Counted from the stretch's first letter, positions 23,345 to 35,820 are shown. The stretch is DNA of 64,000 bases from Nyssa sinensis (GCA_008638375.1 CM018035.1:25844307-25908306); one strand, 5' to 3'. Made by a program: numbers and translations. The notes: generated from the letters alone by a model not told the origin.

Positions 23345-25316
23345 TTTTTCCTTGGGTAAATTGTACTAACCTCCCATGAGGTTTCTGACAATTATAGATG
23401 GCACCTCTTATGTGTTTGAAATTACACATCACTCCTAACTTTTTAATATTGGTTACAACCCCCTGTGTTGTTAAAAGCTGTTAATGACTCGAATGGAAAT
23501 TGATTACATCAGCAGTCTAACATTTTTAAATGCCAAATTTACCCTTTGTCCCATAAACTTGTTGGTTTTTTCTTCTTGTTCTTTTTTTAAACAATATTGA
23601 ATACACACACAACCTTATTGGTAAAACAACTAAAGACCTTTTATTGGTTTAATCTTAACCTGAAGCCATTAGTGTACCACTCTCTTATTGCCACAAAATA
23701 TAATATTACCGTTTTGTAAACCCCTTTCTATTCTGATTTGTAAGATGTTGTGATTTGGTATGACCATTTGATCATTGCTTTCTACCCTTTACTACAATCC
23801 TTCTTTCTTGGTAGTATCTCCTTCCAAATTGAGCCAATTTTGTTAATACATGACAAGTTTTTTCGCTCAATAACGAAACAAAAACTTAATTAAAAGACTA
23901 AACCCCTGTTAAAATATAGTCTACTATGCATGAAACATTGTAAAATGTTAAAGCAAGAGCTTTAGCACTTACATGACTTATCAATGATAATATAACTTAC
24001 CATTTTTTATAACCGTCATCAGCATGATTGTAAGTTGTAAAAAAAAATTATGCAATGAGATGTGGCCAATTGGAAGAAACCCACTATCAAGAGAGGTTTT
24101 TGAAAGGCTTACACCAAACTTAAGTGGCCATTGACCCAAATCAATGCGCCGAGAAATAACATATCACGTCTTTCTAATCACTCTATCAAACTTAACCTCT
24201 CTCTCTCTCTCACTCCATCTTTCTCAAAAATCACATCTGATTATATCATATCTCTTTTGCAATTTCAATGGTGAGTTAACCCACCAACTTGGTAAAATCA
24301 GCTATGTCGGTGACAAAACATGGCTCATCATCTTCGATCATTATTACAGACAAACCACACCGACATCGATGAGGGTTGATCAAAAATGACACTAGCAATG
24401 GCAATGACCCCATCTTTGTCGCCAATGGGAATGGTCTTGCCATAACACCACCCTATCAAAGCTTAGTTACTATGTTTTCTCTCCCTCACACGAATCTGTT
24501 TGATTTGCTACAAATCTTATGATTAGATCAGGGTTAGGAATTGAAACATCCAAATTCATAGCACGAGCATCTAAATTTCAAACACATTTTCTCTCTACAA
24601 CTTCATCTACACAAGGCCTACATGCATAAACTCCTCTCCTCTCTATTATACCTGATATGTTTATCAAATTATGTGGAAATGTGACCATATGGATTGATTT
24701 TGTTCTACAGTTTGGAAATGGGCTTTTTCGACAATGGCAACCCCAAGGGTTGGATTTAATTGGGTGGGTTTTGTGTGGGTCATGTTGCCAGTGTATTTTG
24801 AGAGAATGAAGAATTTTGAGCAAGAATTGTGAATGAGAGGGGCTTTTAGAGAAAGAAAAATGGATTTTTTTTTTTTTTGGATTAGTGAAAGAGGGAGTTG
24901 TTGAAGGAGATAATTTGTGTGACTTTTTATATTGGTGATGTTGTAGGTATATTTTTAGAGACAAAATGAAGATTTTTAGAAAAAAGAGATGGGTAAGATT
25001 TCTAGAGAAATAGTACTTCTAGGGAGATATTAGAGAGTTGGAGTTATAGAGATAGGAAAGATTAGAGCTCATGGATTGAAGAAATTGACCAACAAAGTTA
25101 AGATTAGGTTGAATGGTAATTTTAAATTTGTTGACTTTTTTAACAAAATAATACATATTTTATTAAGGGGCACATGGGTCTTTTTACAAGTTATGCTAAT
25201 TATGTCTAGGAGACAAGCTTGACAGGGGGTATAATGTAATTTTAAAAACAAAAGGGGTGTCATTTATAATTATTAGAAACCTTAGGGGAGATCAGTGTAA
25301 TTTATCATTTTTCCTT
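23345..25316. mobile_element. foldback MITE 2 (Mutator-like), 1.95 kb, with 9-bp TSD
   Basis: The element at 23354-25307 starts GGGTAAATTGTACT and ends, inverted, TGATAAATTACACT; the arms match for about 100 bp and continue the family phrases (ACCTCCC, GAGGTTTCT, AATTACA). Exact 9-bp repeats TTTTTCCTT flank it (23345-23353 and 25308-25316). The interior includes a CT run (24201-24211) and a minus-strand frame of 128 codons (24578-24964) of unknown nature, but no transposase. The flanking repeat is low complexity, so the duplication alone is weaker evidence than in MITE 1; shared ends make the call firm. Confidence 0.72.
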
Positions 25317-25584
25317 TATAACAAGTGGTTTTTTTCACCTTTTCACCCCTTTCAATCACATCAATATAATAATGTTTTCATTTCCTTTCATTCCTTATGT
25401 TTCCAAACAAGAGGAAAGATTATTACCATCCTTTCATTTCTTTTACTTTTCTCATTTATCCAAACAAGATGAAGGGTTGCTTCTATTTTGTTTCCTTATC
25501 TCTATTAACTAATATTATCATTTCATCTTTCTTACTTTAATATTTCATTTCCTCTCTCACCTAGTTATCTAAACACACTGATAG
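25317..25584. other. short spacer, no gene
   Basis: T-rich sequence with TTTCATTTCC-type phrases and nothing recognisable as a gene. Confidence 0.4.
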
Positions 25585-25852
25585 TAGGGATGGAAATAAG
25601 GTAGATTTGGGCAGGGGACCCCTTCCTCAATCTTGTCCTAGAAAAAATGTTTTCCTTCAAACCCTTTTAAACCCCGTAGTAAGCAAGGATAGGTCCTCAT
25701 CAGGGGCCCATTTATTTTTAAACTTCTGTTTATTTATTTATTCTATTAAATTAATTATAATTAACAATTCAAATAAAACATCATATGTATTAAATAAGAA
25801 ATATGCATGTTAATAAAGAATTAAAATAACATTATTTTTCTTTTTTCAAACA
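25585..25852. mobile_element. left part of a possible MITE split by the LARD-like element
   Basis: This part begins TAGGGATGGAAATAAGG and the sequence on the far side of the LARD-like element ends with the inverted form of TAGGATTGGCAATATAA (45118-45134). Elements with GGGATGGCAAT ends and GGG-rich arms are common in plant genomes. The arms are diverged and no clear target duplication is seen, so the call is tentative. Confidence 0.35.
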
Positions 25853-25857
25853 TTTAG
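25853..25857. repeat. target-site duplication TTTAG, left copy
   Basis: Five bases directly before the left LTR, repeated exactly at 44890-44894 after the right LTR. They mark 25858-44889 as one insertion. Confidence 0.88.
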
Positions 25858-26479
25858 TGTCACATCCCAGAACCACCCTATACAGATTAGGGTTAATGAT
25901 CGACTAGTTAGACACCTCGTCAATATGCTAACTCTTTTTAGCATGTTGATGACATGTTTAACCGAAAGCCTATTTACATAACCAAGTAGATTGCATTCAG
26001 TCGTATAAAAACTTGCAACAGAAATCTGAGTCTATAAAAACTTTCTATTTGAATGCAGTCACACTTGGCAGAGCATAAGTAACATTACATTAGGGTCACA
26101 ATAATATGAGCCTATCATTATTATATTAAAGATAAGTGTTTGCATTATTACATCGTTCACCTTCTGCGCTTACTCTAAGCTGTCACAATAATTTGGTATT
26201 TGCCACCTCAGGTTGTCACTTCCATAGTTGGGATACTAATGCTCTTCTAACTATAGTCTCTATTTATCATAGCTCACTATCTTTTCCATTTGTAGCTTTT
26301 TAGTCCTTTCTGAAAATATACAGGATGAAACATGTGAGCTTTATGAAAATCTCATGAGTAACGCAAGTTCCCTGTTGTGGGTTACTGGAAAAACCCCCTT
26401 TTAAAACCTTCTGTGACTTTGCATAAGCTTTCATATACTTTCATAAAATTTAGAAACATTTATGACTTTCGTAAACTGA

Positions 26480-27088
26480 TGCTGCACTTTTCGGCTTGCA
26501 AAAAATCTAGGCTCCAAGACTTGTAGAACACTCAAAAGGGGGATCAGAGGGCCACCGGATTAGCTCCGGCGGTAGCCGCTCCAATGCTTAAGTAAGTAAA
26601 CTGAATTGAAAAGACTGTATTGAAAGCCAAAAAATGAGCCATAAAAATAAAGCGTACCTGTAGGGTTTAATTTATAGACTGTGGCCTTCCTAAATTGATT
26701 AGGATTCGGAGCCGTGAATATAGGGATTTGATCATCGAAGATTGCAGTTACCTTGTGGACTATTGCATCGTAGATAGAGATAATCATATATAGTAGTTTC
26801 TTTGTTGAAGACTGTTTCCTTATTCCCTGCTTGGCAGTTGTTAAGGAAACAACAAGGTCGGAACCATACGAAATACTGAGTGAATATTGTCCAGAGCATA
26901 AGGTCTGGAGGATATGCGTATGAGAATGCCCTGGAGGCTGCGCCTGCTCTGTATGACCGAGTTTATTGGTTCTGTAGGATATGTGTATGAGAATGCCCTG
27001 GAGGCTACGCCTACTCTGTATGACCGAGTTTATCGGTTCTATAAGCACACGTGTCTCAAGGTGATTGGTGCGTCTGTTTGTGGTATAT
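26480..27088. other. about 610-bp segment present in one LTR only
   Basis: The left LTR holds this segment between TTTATGACTTTCGTAAAC and ATCATAAACGTTCATGG, while the right LTR joins directly at about 41105-41115. The flanks share TTTCATAAAC-like repeats, so a deletion in the right copy by slippage is as likely as an insertion here. It contains a 67-bp tandem duplication (26910-26976 and 26977-27043). A minus-strand frame of 162 codons spans 26560-27048 and has no recognised similarity. Confidence 0.65.
26910..27043. repeat. two 67-bp tandem copies
   Basis: Both copies contain GTATGAGAATGCCCTGGAGG and CTGTATGACCGAGTTTAT, with few differences. The unit is not divisible by three, so the frame across it does not give the same peptide twice. 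Confidence 0.88.
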
Positions 27089-27599
27089 CATAAACGTTCA
27101 TGGCTTTCATAAACATTATTGGCTTTCATGGATAATAGTTGAAAGAGCAGCATTAAAAACTACTAGAATTCTTAAAATGTACTCGTATAACTGATTGCAA
27201 GGAATTTGAGAAAATGCAGATTCTTTTGCCAAATAATTTTGCAAGGTAAAACAAATAAGCATAAAGCTATAATTAAAAACTAAGTGATAAAACAATGTAT
27301 ATGCCAATATTTCTTCCTTTAATCATGTATTGTATAACCACCTAAGTAGCTATTCAATCTTGTCTTGTATAGTCACCTGGGCGACTAAGTGTAATCTAGA
27401 GCTGTGGGCCTACACAACCTAGTTTAACCTACCAATCGAGCATGACTATTCGTCATGAACTAAAACATTGTAAGGCATATAATTTCACGCTAAATCACTT
27501 GAAGATATGTTAATAAGCATTTAAAAAGATACTATTTAAAAGCGTGTAATTCAAATATCAATCACTGTATTCTAAAAACTAACATGCAGTTAAAACATT

Positions 27600-27604
27600 T
27601 GATA
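27600..27604. repeat. target-site duplication TGATA, left copy
   Basis: Exact match to 30461-30465. The uninterrupted sequence in the other LTR, near 41660, reads TTTGATATAACATC, confirming the empty site. Confidence 0.88.
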
Positions 27605-28214
27605 TGTCACGCCCCAAATTTTTAAAACCCTAGGGAATGATTGAAAATGACCTAAAAAGAATTAATAAAATACAATTGAATTGATTTAATTGATTGCATA
27701 TTAATTTCCCCATGTTTTCTAAAATTAAGAATGAAAAATGCTAACTAGACTCATCGAAGATGAGTTCCAAATAATAGTCAAGTACATCCCCAACCAATGG
27801 TCAAAAATAGTCTAAATCATGTCCAAGTATGACCTCCAAGATAGCCCCAAAAATGTCTCTAATGCGCTTTGAAATAATGGCTCAAAATGGCACCAAATAT
27901 TGTTCAAAAACAACTTAGAAGGTTGACCAAAAATAGCCTAAGACATGGGTAAAAACTAGCCAAAAAGGTTTGCCCAAGGTGGCTCAAATTGATGGGTAAA
28001 GTAGGCTAAAAAGGCCCTAAGGCATAGACCAATGATAGGTCAAAAATCCTACCTAAAATGGTTTAAGGAGGTGGCCAAATATGGCCTTGCATAATGACTA
28101 AAATGTGTTCCAACAAAGTGCCCAACATGGCTTAGTATAATGGCCAAAAGTGGCCTAAAAGGAGCTCCAAAAAGTAGAGTCTAACATAGGAGTGAATGGC
28201 CTTGAAATGGCCTT

Positions 28215-28360
28215 GGAAGGCATGTCATGGCATGCCTATGGCTGCAGGCGCGCGCAGTAAGTACAGGGGCACGAGGCACGCGGAGGAGGGTGGCCAAGCA
28301 CTCGAAGGCAAGCGACGCAAGCGTGCAGACGCGCGCGCGGGGTTGGGCTGCCTGTTTGTT
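28215..28360. other. GC-rich island within solo LTR
   Basis: About 145 bp rich in GCGCGC and CACGCGG stand out from an AT-rich background. No gene was recognised; frames on both strands stay open here (28196-28507 plus, 28181-28417 minus) only because of composition. Confidence 0.7.
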
Positions 28361-29365
28361 GGTTTGCACCAACCTTGGCCTAAAATCTTTATTTTGACAT
28401 TTTTGTACCCATTTCAATTTATTTCATCACCAAACTTTGTGTGGAACTCTATAACATGTAAAATGACCATTTTATCCTTTTTACCCTTATTTTTTTATCG
28501 TAAGTAATTTTTGACTAATTTGTCCCAAGTTTCCTCCTATACCCCTATTTTCATTTCTTTACCTTTCTTTTTACTCTTAATTCATTTAATTCCTTACTTA
28601 GAAAATCTAGGCATGCTCTCTCATTCCATCCCTACCTAGTTGTTATTCTTGAAAAATTTTACCATAGTCTCCTTTGTTTATTGACATTTTTCTTCATTCC
28701 ATTATAAACAATCGTATTTCAAAAACAAAGTAACTACTTGGAGCTCCATGCTCCTCATTCATATTCAATACACAATTCTATACAATCCAACATAAAATTA
28801 AGTTTAGAACTTACACAAGGTCTAAACTTTAAACATGAAATAAACTTCATGGGGCTTATGCCCCTACATACAAAATATATCCCTTAGGCCAAATACACTT
28901 CAAAGTCCGTTTTCCCCTCTATGCTTCAAGACTTCATTAAGTCTCATGTGCCGGGAGTCCATATGAAAAATGTAATCCCATGTAGGATAAGCGCGATGGC
29001 TTATATGACATAATGCTAAATAAAGAATAAAGGTAAGTTGTGGCATGTGCAAAGTGAACATTTGTAAGTTATAAACCCTTCAATTCACTAATGCAATATA
29101 ATGGCAATATGGATGACACACACATGTAACTCTATGCCCAACACATGTCTTGTTTCACGGTCCATTCCCGTTGGCATGCAAGTACCACTCATTTTGGTCA
29201 TATTTTGGGTTTTTCACCACAGGATCTACACCCTTATAATGCATAGTACCAAAGTGCTCAACACACTCTATGTTTCCAAAGATTCACAATATGCCAATAT
29301 GCTTTAATTTACCATGCAATTTCTATGAGGCATTTTGTCAAACACATGGGGTGTGCCTTAAATCA

Positions 29366-29665
29366 TGCATCATACATTAAGCAAATCATAACTTTCAAAT
29401 CATAAGACTTTGTCTACATGAACATAGGCTATAATACAATCAATTATACATATATTCATGTTACATGTTCACAATTTTACCAAATTCTTAAAGAATACAC
29501 AAGTACACAAAGTATCATACATTAAGCAACCCATAACTTTCAAACTACAAGACTTTGTCTACATGAACATAGGCTATAATACAATTAATTATACATATAT
29601 TCATGTTACATGTTCACAACTTTACCAAATTCTTAAAGAATACAGAAGTGCACAAAGTACCAACC
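29366..29665. repeat. two tandem copies of about 150 bp
   Basis: Both copies run CATACATTAAGCAA to TACACAAGTACACAAAG or its variant, with the phrase AAGACTTTGTCTACATGAAC in each. The match is nearly perfect, so this is a fairly recent duplication inside the solo LTR. Confidence 0.85.
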
Positions 29666-30460
29666 CTAGGTTTTCAAAGCAACTATATGCTAGGTGGTTT
29701 TCTAACATCAAGTAAGTATGTAAGTTATACAACTAACTTATACAAATATCAATAAACTTAACTCTTTATTTAGCAAAATATCATACCTAGAAGGGTTTTT
29801 CTCAACCCTAGGGAGTTGTGCTCACTTTGAAGCTGAACCAATTAGTAGGATTGTAGCTCTTATGGTGGGAAATAATTTCCTAGAAGGAAACCTTGAGAGA
29901 TTCCAAGGCTAGAGATGTGTTTTGGAAGGTAAAAAGTTGAAAAACCTAGGTTATCTTCATGGCTTCTCCTCAAACTCGAGTTGCTACACTTTCCTCAACC
30001 AAATTCTGATATTTTTAGCTCTTAAGTGGTCTATTTATATTAAGGGGGTCAAGGGGTAAAAAGGCCATTTTGCCCTTAATGAGTCGCGGGACCTCGTTAC
30101 ACTACAGTCTGTCCCGAAATGCCTCAAATTGATATTCTGATTTAACCAAAGTTCTAAAAATTATTTTAAACGATATTTTCCCAAAAAAAAAAAGTTTTCT
30201 CTTACTTGCGGGCGCAGTCAGGCCTACCTAGGCTGGCCTTTTGGGCCCTTTTCACACTATCTCCGATTTTGCTCCAATTCTCACAAGAGGTGTATGTTAA
30301 CATTATAAGCATATTTCCCTTCTATGGAATACTCAAATTATGCTTCTTAACATAATTTATGTCTAAATGATGCATGTACAATGTCCTACTAGCAAATAAT
30401 GCATGAATAGTGTCTTACCAGCAAAATTAAAAATTTACTGTGATTTTTCAGATATTTACA

Positions 30461-30465
30461 TGATA
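30461..30465. repeat. target-site duplication TGATA, right copy
   Basis: Exact partner of 27600-27604. Confidence 0.88.
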
Positions 30466-30651
30466 TAACATCATAAAACTATAAAAGTACTGCATGCAAT
30501 ATCATAAAACTAAAAGAACTACATTTAAGGAAAAAATTTCATTTCAAGGTTCAGGGTTACTCACGTGTGGTCCAGAGTCCACAGTTACTTGCTTACTCAA
30601 CTTGCATTAACGTTCCTTTTATCTCTATTTCTTTGCTGGTGATCCTAAAGA

Positions 30652-32140
30652 ATGGATCAGAATATATCAGTATTATCAGTATAGATACTCAGCTTAATAT
30701 TTTCTTACTTAATGTACTTTAATCAAACGACGTCATTTCAAATGAGAGAATTTAATTAAATACTAAGAATAGTCATCGGTTTACTAATGCAGTAATGATG
30801 CCATCAACTAGACTGAACCGATTGATTCTTTAGGTCAAACTAGTGGTTCACTTAAATAGGAACTAGATTAGTCGGCTTTTAGCAAAATTTTTAAAGATTA
30901 ACTAAACCAGCGGTTCAGTCTTAATTAGCTAAACCAGAACTTTCCATAATTGTACTTTGACCCTTGAAGTTTATTCAAATTATACTATGGCCCAAGAAAA
31001 TAATTAATAATTATTTTTAAACCCTCAATTAATTAGATAAAATTGATATTTTACTCCTAAGCCTAAATACAGTGTATCAAAGGCCGACTAAAGTGCAAGA
31101 AGAGTCTAACCCAACATTTTTGGACATTTCGGACTCAGTGGTGGAGTCTGATTTTGAAAATTGGATCCTGAAATATATAGACAGACAAACTGGACTAATT
31201 TTAAATGTATCCAATTGTATTAATTTGACTACTAAATGAACACCAAAGACTATGAGGGTACATACCCTAAGGTTTTTCGAAGTTCCGGACTCAACGGTGA
31301 AATCTATTTTGTCAAACGAGATACCGAAAATAGGGACACATAGAAATATGTGATTCCCAAACTACTTTAATGATACACGGGCTACCGAACTGACTGAGAA
31401 GAATTAGAAATGGGCAAAATTAACATTGTTGGACACTCTGGACCTAATGGTAAGGTCTAATTGAGTATCCGGGTACTTGAACATGGTCTTGCATGAAAGT
31501 ACAAATTTATGAAAATGCCCTCAAAACTAAACTACATGAAGGCTAATTAAGATCTGAAAGAGGCTAAATTTAGTATCTTCAACATTTCCAAACCTAACGG
31601 TGACGTCTATTTAGGAAAAATAGAACACCAAAATAAACTAAAAAATAAGGAATACGTCTCTAAGACTTAATTAAGCTACTAAAGAGTATAAAACATAAAG
31701 AAGAACCTATACCAATGTATATAGAGGCCTTCGAGTCCAGAAATGAGCTCCATTTAAGATAATTGGGTACCAAAGGCATGACATAAAAATGGTAAAATTA
31801 TGAAACTACCCTTAAAGCTTAATTAAACAATCAAATGAACTCTGAAAGTAAAAGAGCAACATGCCTTATGATTAAAAGACCCTCTAGACTCAAAGATGAA
31901 GTTCGATGAGATAAATGAAGTACCAAACAATATAAAACATATAAAGGGCAAATGACCAAGATGCCCCTAGAGGGTAAAGTAAGCCACACAATGAACTAAG
32001 AATCATTAGAAACCCTAACTAAAGATCATAAGGGAATCATAGACAGTAAAAAAAGTCCAGAAGACGCTAAGTACATTAAGTAAGCAAAGATTAAGCTGAG
32101 TATCTATACTGATATAGTATTGATATATTCTAATCCATTA
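30652..32140. repeat. inverted LTR segment bounded by inverted repeats
   Basis: An arm of about 70 bp (30652-30719, containing GTATAGATACTCAGCTTAAT) is repeated inverted at 32068-32140 (containing ATTAAGCTGAGTATCTATAC). The 1.35 kb between them matches the right LTR at 41922-43290 only in reverse complement, while sequence outside the arms is collinear with the right LTR. The right LTR has one arm (about 41850-41921) and no second arm at 43290. The block has been flipped in one LTR, with one arm duplicated. Confidence 0.85.
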
Positions 32141-34984
32141 TTTGGTCGGATTCTAACCCAAACCCAAAGACCCGACCTAACAACCCACTAACCGACCTAT
32201 AGACTAGTCAAAGAAAAGCTCACCGGCGCCGATTACCTTCTCCGGCAATGGTGATCGTCGGTGATCATTTTTCGACGATGACTCCAACCACTTTTGGACT
32301 GTTTTCACCTAAGGATTTCATTTCTGATGTCATAACTTAGTTTAGGTAAGACCTTGGACGTCAAAAATAAAGTTACATTCAATGCTCCGATGGAGCCCAA
32401 CTTTCCAATAAGGTGTTTTCAACCATTGTTCTACATTTTTTACACTTCAACTCCGCCCCATTTTTCTTCTATTTGATTTTTGTAACCTTGGGGAATATTT
32501 TCCCGTCCATGAAACTAGAAAAAACAAGCCCAATTACCTATTTGAATTATCTCTCTTTCAGACTATACATGGCAATTTCTCAATGGTTTTTGGACCATTT
32601 TCATTGGTTGAAATTACTGTGAGTTCTATTCTTAAAGCTCTTTCGAGCCATAACTCTAGTTTCAATTTTAGTTCAACATGGGTTCAAAACCCAAATTCAC
32701 TAGTTCGGCCATGGTAGTGCTAGGGTTTTCTCATGTTTTCTTAGCTTGTTTCTTAGTGTCTTATACTCATAAACATTATTTCATGCATAATAATCCATTA
32801 ACAGCCTAGAAACAGTAGCCTTTTTAACAAAATCCTAGAGAGAGAAATTTTAAAGTTTTTTAGCTTACCTCTTCAATGGCAGCCTCCTTGTCTGCCTTAG
32901 CCTTCCATTCCCAAGTTCCCAATCTCTTCATCACCTTTCCTTGGTTCTGTTTGGTGCAGCACGTACACATGTGCACTCATGTACATATATACATAAAAAT
33001 CTCATTTTCCCTCCCTATTCTCTCTCTCTCTCTCTCTCCTCTTGATGGCTGACTTGTACTTAGTGCAGCTTTGGAGCGGAGTGTGGGTTTGTGCAAAGTC
33101 ACCTCCCCTTTTCCTTATTTTCCTCCTACAAGTTATCTCATTACTTTTTCATTTTTCCGTTCTTTTGTGTGTGTATATATATATATATGCTTATATACAC
33201 ATACCAACACACCTTCATGTGCGTAATCAAATATTTTCTGTCATGTGCAACTCACATGGTGGTCAAAAATAATTTTTAATTATTTTTCTTTATTCCTTTT
33301 TCATCTTTCTCATTTTTCTCTATATATGTGCACACACACACACTACAAAAAATTCTATTTTTAGCGACGCACATAAAGTGTCGCTAAAAGGCACTATTAG
33401 CGACGCACACTAAGTGCGGCACTATTAGCGACGCACACTAAGTGCGTCACTAAAAAATAGTAAAAAACAAGTTTCCCACTAGAAAAAATGGGCGCGCATC
33501 TTTTGGCGACAGAAAAGGGATTATTAGTGATGCACATGTGCGTCGCTAAAAATAATTATAATTAGCGACGCACATGTGGGCATCGCTAATAGTCTGATTA
33601 AGTAGAACGATGTTGTTTTAGGGTACTTTTGGAGACACACAATGACTTATTAGCGACGCTCGATGTGCGTCGCTAAAAAGCCCCGAATTTTTCTTCCACA
33701 ACTGCGACCCAATTTCTTCATCTCTTTATTTCCCTAATTTTTCTCACTCTCTGTCACTCTCACTCCTTAATCACGACCAAGGTTCCGACGTCAACAAATG
33801 GCCCATCTGGCGACCACAGTAACTCTCTTTCTCTCTCTTTCTCTCTCCATAAGCCATATTCTCAATGATGTCAATATTACGCTTATGGTGTTGATTAGTA
33901 TTTGTTTTCACCATAATTCGATGAGGGTTATGTTAATTTTTTCTTTTTAATTAGATCCTCTCGAAAAAAGATATTGAAACCTTGGAGCACTGCAGAGCCA
34001 TGTACAAAAGAGGCGAATGCGCTCCTCTTTTAGTTGTTTTTTATTCATGTGAAGGGTATTCTTCTTTTATTTATTTATTTATTTTTTAACTCTTAGATTG
34101 TTAGCAATTCTATATACCAAAAAAAATAGCATATGGACTATATCTGCCTGATATTTCTAAAATAATTGATTTGCCCTTTCATGATTTTCCACTTTATCTA
34201 ATAGCATATACTTATTCTTCTGTTATTTCTCTTTTGCTTTTCCCTTATATAATAGTGAATGGACTGCGATGGTCTTCAGCATGGAATCTGAAATGTTATC
34301 AAAATGGGGAATTCATAGATTGTGATCTATGTAGTTGGTTGACTAGAAGTTTTGTGAATAATTTGAACTCTTGTTTTTAATATCGTAAGTTGTTGCAATA
34401 ATGTTTCCTATGTAGTCTTGTCTTTCTCATGGTCTGTAGAGTGGCAGGTGCTGTTTCTAAATTAGATCGTGGCTGTGGGGGATTGATTATGTTTTTTTGG
34501 GGATGCCTTGTTAGTAGGGACGATCCTTTTTTATGATTGTAGAGGAATTGCATTCCTATGTTGTATTTACTTTTTAGTTCTTGGCATAGTTTTCTCTTAA
34601 CACGCCCTTTCTAGGGATCCCCAACACTGCCCACCTCCCTGCCCAAAGCTATTTTTTTTTCTTCTCAAGAGTTACATATAGTATGTGTCAACAGGTTTTT
34701 CTATGGACTTGTCTGTAATGCTTTCTTCTGTGTGCAGTTTTAATTTGTATATTTTTTATGCCTCCTACTTATTTTTCCTTCGGGGTGAAATATGTTTCAA
34801 ATTTTCTGATTAACTAAAGATTGGGAAAACTGAATTTTGAACATGCTTAGCACGGATATTTTTGGATCTTTTGCCATTTGATTTGAAGTGGCTGATTAGA
34901 GATAATTTCAAGCAAATGTGATACAATGGAGTTGATTTTTTGATATGGATTTCACTTTCAATTGTCTTTTCATTGATTTTCCAG

Positions 34985-35056
34985 TCAGCAGCACTCATGT
35001 CTGTTGGGCTTCTATACAAAAGATCGGCGCACCCCCAAACAATGCAAATTCTTCTG
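34985..35056 (+). pseudogene. APC1: captured exon of APC1 (anaphase-promoting complex subunit 1)
   Basis: A 72-bp open segment encodes SAALMSVGLLY, then KRSAHPQTMQILL, with CAG just before it and GT just after: an intact exon of 24 codons with splice sites. The peptide matches my memory of a conserved stretch of the plant APC1 protein, which scaffolds the cell-cycle ubiquitin ligase. Sequence on both sides looks like intron. The last 23 bases of the exon recur at about 35108-35130 in a roughly 70-bp tandem duplication. No other APC1 exon was recognised in the CACTA element. The identification rests on recognition by eye, without a search. Confidence 0.55.
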
Positions 35057-35224
35057 GTACATTTCTTGTTTAGTAATACTTTTCTATATTTAAATGCAGA
35101 CATATTCCCAAACAATGCAAATTCTTCTGCTATATTTCTTATTCTGTACTACTTGTCTCCATATTTAAATATTGACATTTTCCTTCTATTTATATGGTCA
35201 TAAAATTCTGTTTAATGGATAACC

Positions 35225-35820
35225 TCTAAAAATAATCCTTGAAAACCCAATGTGAAAGTTCCTTATCTTCAAAAACCCTCTAGTTGCGCTTCTTCCAAAT
35301 GCACCATACAAGACATAATTACAAAATCCTCCAAATACTTCTAAACTCTTTCCACTTCTTGCTAGCTCTCCAACTCAAAAAAAATTTCTTCAAGGAAGCC
35401 GACATAACCCATTTAATCCAAAAAGCATCAAAACCATATTCCAAGCATCACAGGCCACCGTGCAATGGCGAAAAAAATGATTGAAATTCTTCACCTCCAT
35501 CTTACACATGCAAACCTATAGGGAGCTGAAAACCCATTCGCTTCATGTTGTCCACAATGAGAATCAAACCCCAAGCTGCTACCCAACAGAAAAAGGCGAC
35601 CTTTTTTGGAATTCTAGACTTCCAAATCACCTACCATGGAAAGATCTCTTCCCTTTTCCCAATTAGCAGGTTGTAAAACAACTTCACCAAGAAATTATTA
35701 TGCTTTTCCACCCTCCAAACCATGGAATCACCCCTCTCTCTACTCCCTCCTCAGCACCTGCCTACCTAAAATAGCCATGAGCTCCTCCACTCCCCCCACT
35801 TCCCAATCAAAAACATTGTG
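35225..35820 (-). pseudogene. LINE 3' fragment (zf-RVT domain) inside the CACTA element
   Basis: On the minus strand IPKKVAFFCWVAAWGLILIV (near 35580) begins a zf-RVT-like domain as found at the end of plant L1 LINE ORF2; the pattern continues through GLCRL-like text to WRASKKWKEFRSIWRI and CLVWCIWKKRN (near 35290). Stops interrupt it. It runs opposite to the APC1 exon, so it was acquired as a separate piece or lay in an APC1 intron. Confidence 0.65.

Larger units (their letters stand above)
27605..30460 (-). mobile_element. solo LTR (2.86 kb) nested in the LARD-like LTR
   Basis: This insertion starts TGTCACGCCCC and ends GATATTTACA, is flanked by TGATA, and is absent from the sister LTR. 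No internal domain, PBS, PPT or coding sequence is seen, so it is best read as a solo LTR. A TATAAATAG box on the minus strand (about 30035-30043) suggests leftward transcription. It includes a degenerate GGCC-AAAATGG run (27850-28190), a GC-rich island (28215-28360) and a 150-bp tandem duplication (about 29366-29665). The TGTCAC...TRCA ends resemble the other long LTRs in this window. Confidence 0.8.

Noticed and set aside
26560..27048. 162-codon minus-strand frame as a possible gene
   Set aside because: It lies in an LTR, crosses a 67-bp tandem duplication, is absent from the sister LTR and shows no known motif.
28181..28507. Open frames on both strands in the GC-rich island
   Set aside because: High GC lowers stop frequency; no motif or family resemblance was seen.
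32413..32622. Frame MFSTIV... shared with 43579-43803 as a conserved small gene
   Set aside because: The two copies are in the two LTRs of one element, so similarity reflects LTR identity. The ends of the frames differ.
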